The notes under the pieces are model-generated. The model did not search any database. It saw only the letters and a program-made list of their open reading frames with translations, and had not been told where the DNA came from. Both the position numbers and the translations under genes were made by a program. Below are positions 40,525 to 41,765 of a stretch of 41,765 nt of DNA, in pieces (position 1 is the stretch's first letter; every line of letters starts with the position of its first letter). The stretch spans positions 1 through 41,765 of the forward strand of contig UEHQ01000035.1 in NCBI GenBank assembly GCA_900489925.1, written 5' to 3'. The DNA is from Hyphomicrobiales bacterium (GTDB lineage: Bacteria > Pseudomonadota > Alphaproteobacteria > Rhizobiales > Rhizobiaceae).

Positions 40525-41313
40525 TCAAACCGATCGCGCTGCGCCGCCGTCGCAGCGGATGAGGCTGCCGGTGATGTAGCTTGCCGGTTGGCTGCACAGA
40601 AAGGCGGCTGTCGCTGCGAACTCTTCGACGGTGCCGTAGCGCCCGACGGGGATCAGAGCTTCCTTGCTCGCGCGGATATCCGCCATGTTTTTGCCTGTCC
40701 GCTTGGCGGCTGCACCGTCGAGATCGTCGAGCCGACCGGTCAGAATGCTTCCGGGAAGCAAGACATTCGTGGTGATTCCGTAGCGGCCGACCTCGGAGGC
40801 CAGCGTCTTGCTCCAGCCGGCAAGGGCCGGACGCAGGGTGTTGGACAGAGCAAGACTGGGGATCGGTTCGATGACGCCGGATGAGGCGACCGTCAGGATG
40901 CGACCCCAACCCTGCGCCTTCATCGCCGGCAGCAACGCATTGGTCAGCGTGATGACGCGCAGTACCATCGAGAAGAAATAGGTCTCGAGTCGGTCTGCCG
41001 TCATGTCCTCGGTCGTTCCTGGCGTTGGGCCGCCCGTGTTGTTGACCAGAATGTCGACACCACCGAGCTTGCTGGCAATTGCTGCCGTCACGGTTTCGGT
41101 GAAGTTCTCATCGGAAAGATCCGCCCAGATCCAGTCGGCCTTGCCCTTGCCCTCGGCGTTGATCGCCTTGCAGTTTGCTTCCAGCGTCTCGCCGCTGCGC
41201 CCGCAGAGCAGGACGTTGGCGCCCTCGCGCGCAAGCGCCACGGCAATGCCGTGCCCAAGTCCTCGCGATGATGCCAGGATGAGCGCGCGCTTGCCCTTGA
41301 TGCCGAGATCCAT
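40525..41313 (-). CDS. Short-chain dehydrogenase/reductase family protein, atypical active site
   Basis: A 262-residue Rossmann-fold protein. The nucleotide loop reads LASSRGLGHG, with Ala in place of the first glycine of TGxxxGxG; NNTGGPTPG stands where NNAG is usual. Ser is present in VASSGV (144-145), but the YxxxK catalytic pair is replaced in the segment SLALSNTLRPALAGWSK, with no Tyr nearby. The GSI and DGG C-terminal motifs are normal. This pattern fits the 3-oxoacyl-ACP reductase-like SDR subgroup with a degenerate site. ATG 41313 has AGGAG upstream. The substrate is unknown. Confidence 0.88.
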   Translation of the reverse strand: MDLGIKGKRALILASSRGLGHGIAVALAREGANVLLCGRSGETLEANCKAINAEGKGKADWIWADLSDENFTETVTAAIASKLGGVDILVNNTGGPTPGTTEDMTADRLETYFFSMVLRVITLTNALLPAMKAQGWGRILTVASSGVIEPIPSLALSNTLRPALAGWSKTLASEVGRYGITTNVLLPGSILTGRLDDLDGAAAKRTGKNMADIRASKEALIPVGRYGTVEEFAATAAFLCSQPASYITGSLIRCDGGAARSV

Positions 41314-41402
41314 TGTGTCGTCTCCTGTTGTTCTGCCCAATCTATAGGGTGCGGAAAGCTCAAAAGGGAAGGGTGGCCGAAGCTGCATTTCTGTTCATTT
41401 TA

Positions 41403-41418
41403 TTGACGTTAACGTAAA
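41403..41418. promoter_or_regulatory. Palindromic operator resembling a LiuR-type site
   Basis: TTGACGTTAACGTAAA is an inverted repeat matching at seven of eight arm positions, with the perfect core ACGTTAACGT (41406-41415). A TATACT box follows at 41424-41429. It lies in the divergent region between the SDR gene and ETF-ubiquinone oxidoreductase. MerR-family LiuR regulators of branched-chain amino acid breakdown are described as using ACGT-N2-ACGT palindromes of this sort. The link is an inference. Confidence 0.5.
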
Positions 41419-41520
41419 GGTAATATACTTCTTCCGCACTTGAGAATATCATTGCGTGAAATGGGGGATTGGGTGTCGTTTCCCGGCTCGACAATGGTTG
41501 CGGGTTTTGCCAAGAGATAC

Positions 41521-41544
41521 CCGATACGGGGCCCGATACGGGGA
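41521..41544. repeat. Tandem 12-base repeat upstream of ETF-QO
   Basis: CCGATACGGGGC (41521-41532) is followed at once by CCGATACGGGGA (41533-41544). The core CCGATACG occurs again at 41583-41590, just inside the ETF-QO coding start. The repeats lie 35-58 bases before the start codon, in the probable leader or promoter. Confidence 0.7.
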
Positions 41545-41578
41545 ATGTGGCCGCAATGCCGGCCGAATGGAGTGATGC

Positions 41579-41765
41579 ATGACCGATACGCCAGACCTGC
41601 CCGAACGCGAAAGCATGGAATTCGACGTCGTGATCGTCGGAGGTGGTCCTGCGGGTCTGTCGGCTGCGATCCGGCTGAAGCAGGTCAATCCTGAACTGTC
41701 GGTCGTCGTGCTGGAGAAGGGTGCCGAAGTCGGTGCCCATATCCTGTCGGGCGCCGTCGTCGATC
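41579..41765 (+). CDS. Electron transfer flavoprotein-ubiquinone oxidoreductase, N-terminal part
   Basis: The first 62 codons are present; the gene runs off the right edge. The product starts MTDTPDLPERESMEFDVVIV and goes on with the FAD-binding GGGPAGLSAAIRLKQ, then VVVLEKGAEVGAHILSGAV, which is characteristic of ETF-QO. The enzyme passes electrons from ETF, reduced by acyl-CoA dehydrogenases, to ubiquinone in the membrane; the full protein is usually about 550 residues with a C-terminal 4Fe-4S domain, not visible here. A GGAG ribosome binding site lies nine bases before the ATG. Confidence 0.9.
   Translation, partial: MTDTPDLPERESMEFDVVIVGGGPAGLSAAIRLKQVNPELSVVVLEKGAEVGAHILSGAVVD

Noticed and set aside
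41440..41694. 84-codon plus-strand frame over the ETF-QO start
   Set aside because: It overlaps the well-supported ETF-QO reading frame in another frame and has no motif.
1..41765. tRNA, rRNA, CRISPR arrays, insertion sequences, attachment sites
   Set aside because: I looked for cloverleaf ends, regularly spaced repeats, transposase motifs and flanking direct repeats at the GTA-like cluster and found none that hold up.

Overview
The window is GC-rich DNA from an alphaproteobacterium, almost certainly a member of the Rhizobiaceae (Rhizobium/Sinorhizobium/Agrobacterium group). The evidence is the gene set and order: feuN-feuP-feuQ, the cytochrome c maturation operon cycHJKL, degP, a two-component pair, glnE, a PAS histidine kinase and pepN. 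I recall a very similar order on the Sinorhizobium meliloti chromosome. No rRNA, tRNA, CRISPR array, transposase or integrase was seen.

Region 1 (1-10.2 kb) is the right-hand part of a phage-derived cluster that matches the Rhodobacter gene transfer agent (RcGTA) gene by gene from g6 (head-tail connector, cut by the window edge) to g15 (1278-residue megatron), with a very short tape measure as in GTAs. It ends with a small holin-like membrane protein. Three points stand out: an MFS transporter on the opposite strand sits between g8 and g9; a terminator-like hairpin lies just before g9; and g10.1 has no ordinary start codon ahead of its conserved motif, which suggests frameshifted expression from g10.

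Region 2 (10.3-13.3 kb) holds feuNPQ, a response regulator and sensor kinase with a small exported regulator, then a lipoprotein. Region 3 (13.35-17.4 kb) is the four-gene haem-to-apocytochrome assembly operon ccmI-ccmE-ccmF-ccmH, coupled by ATGA overlaps and meeting a convergent MFS gene. Region 4 (18.6-28.0 kb) carries the periplasmic protease DegP, a strong terminator, an OmpR-type regulator with its kinase, GlnE (control of glutamine synthetase), and a convergent PAS sensor kinase.

Region 5 (28.1-35.8 kb) holds pepN, a DMT permease, an unrecognised protein with two possible winged-helix segments, an atypical family-4-like uracil-DNA glycosylase and a short Hsp70-like ATPase. Region 6 (35.9-41.8 kb) contains an RND efflux pump operon (membrane fusion protein plus inner-membrane pump) with a terminator, an SDR protein lacking the catalytic Tyr, and the start of ETF-ubiquinone oxidoreductase. 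Between the last two lies a palindrome resembling a LiuR-type operator.

Starts were chosen from ribosome binding sites, translational coupling and family N-termini. All function calls rest on motifs and family knowledge; no database search was run.
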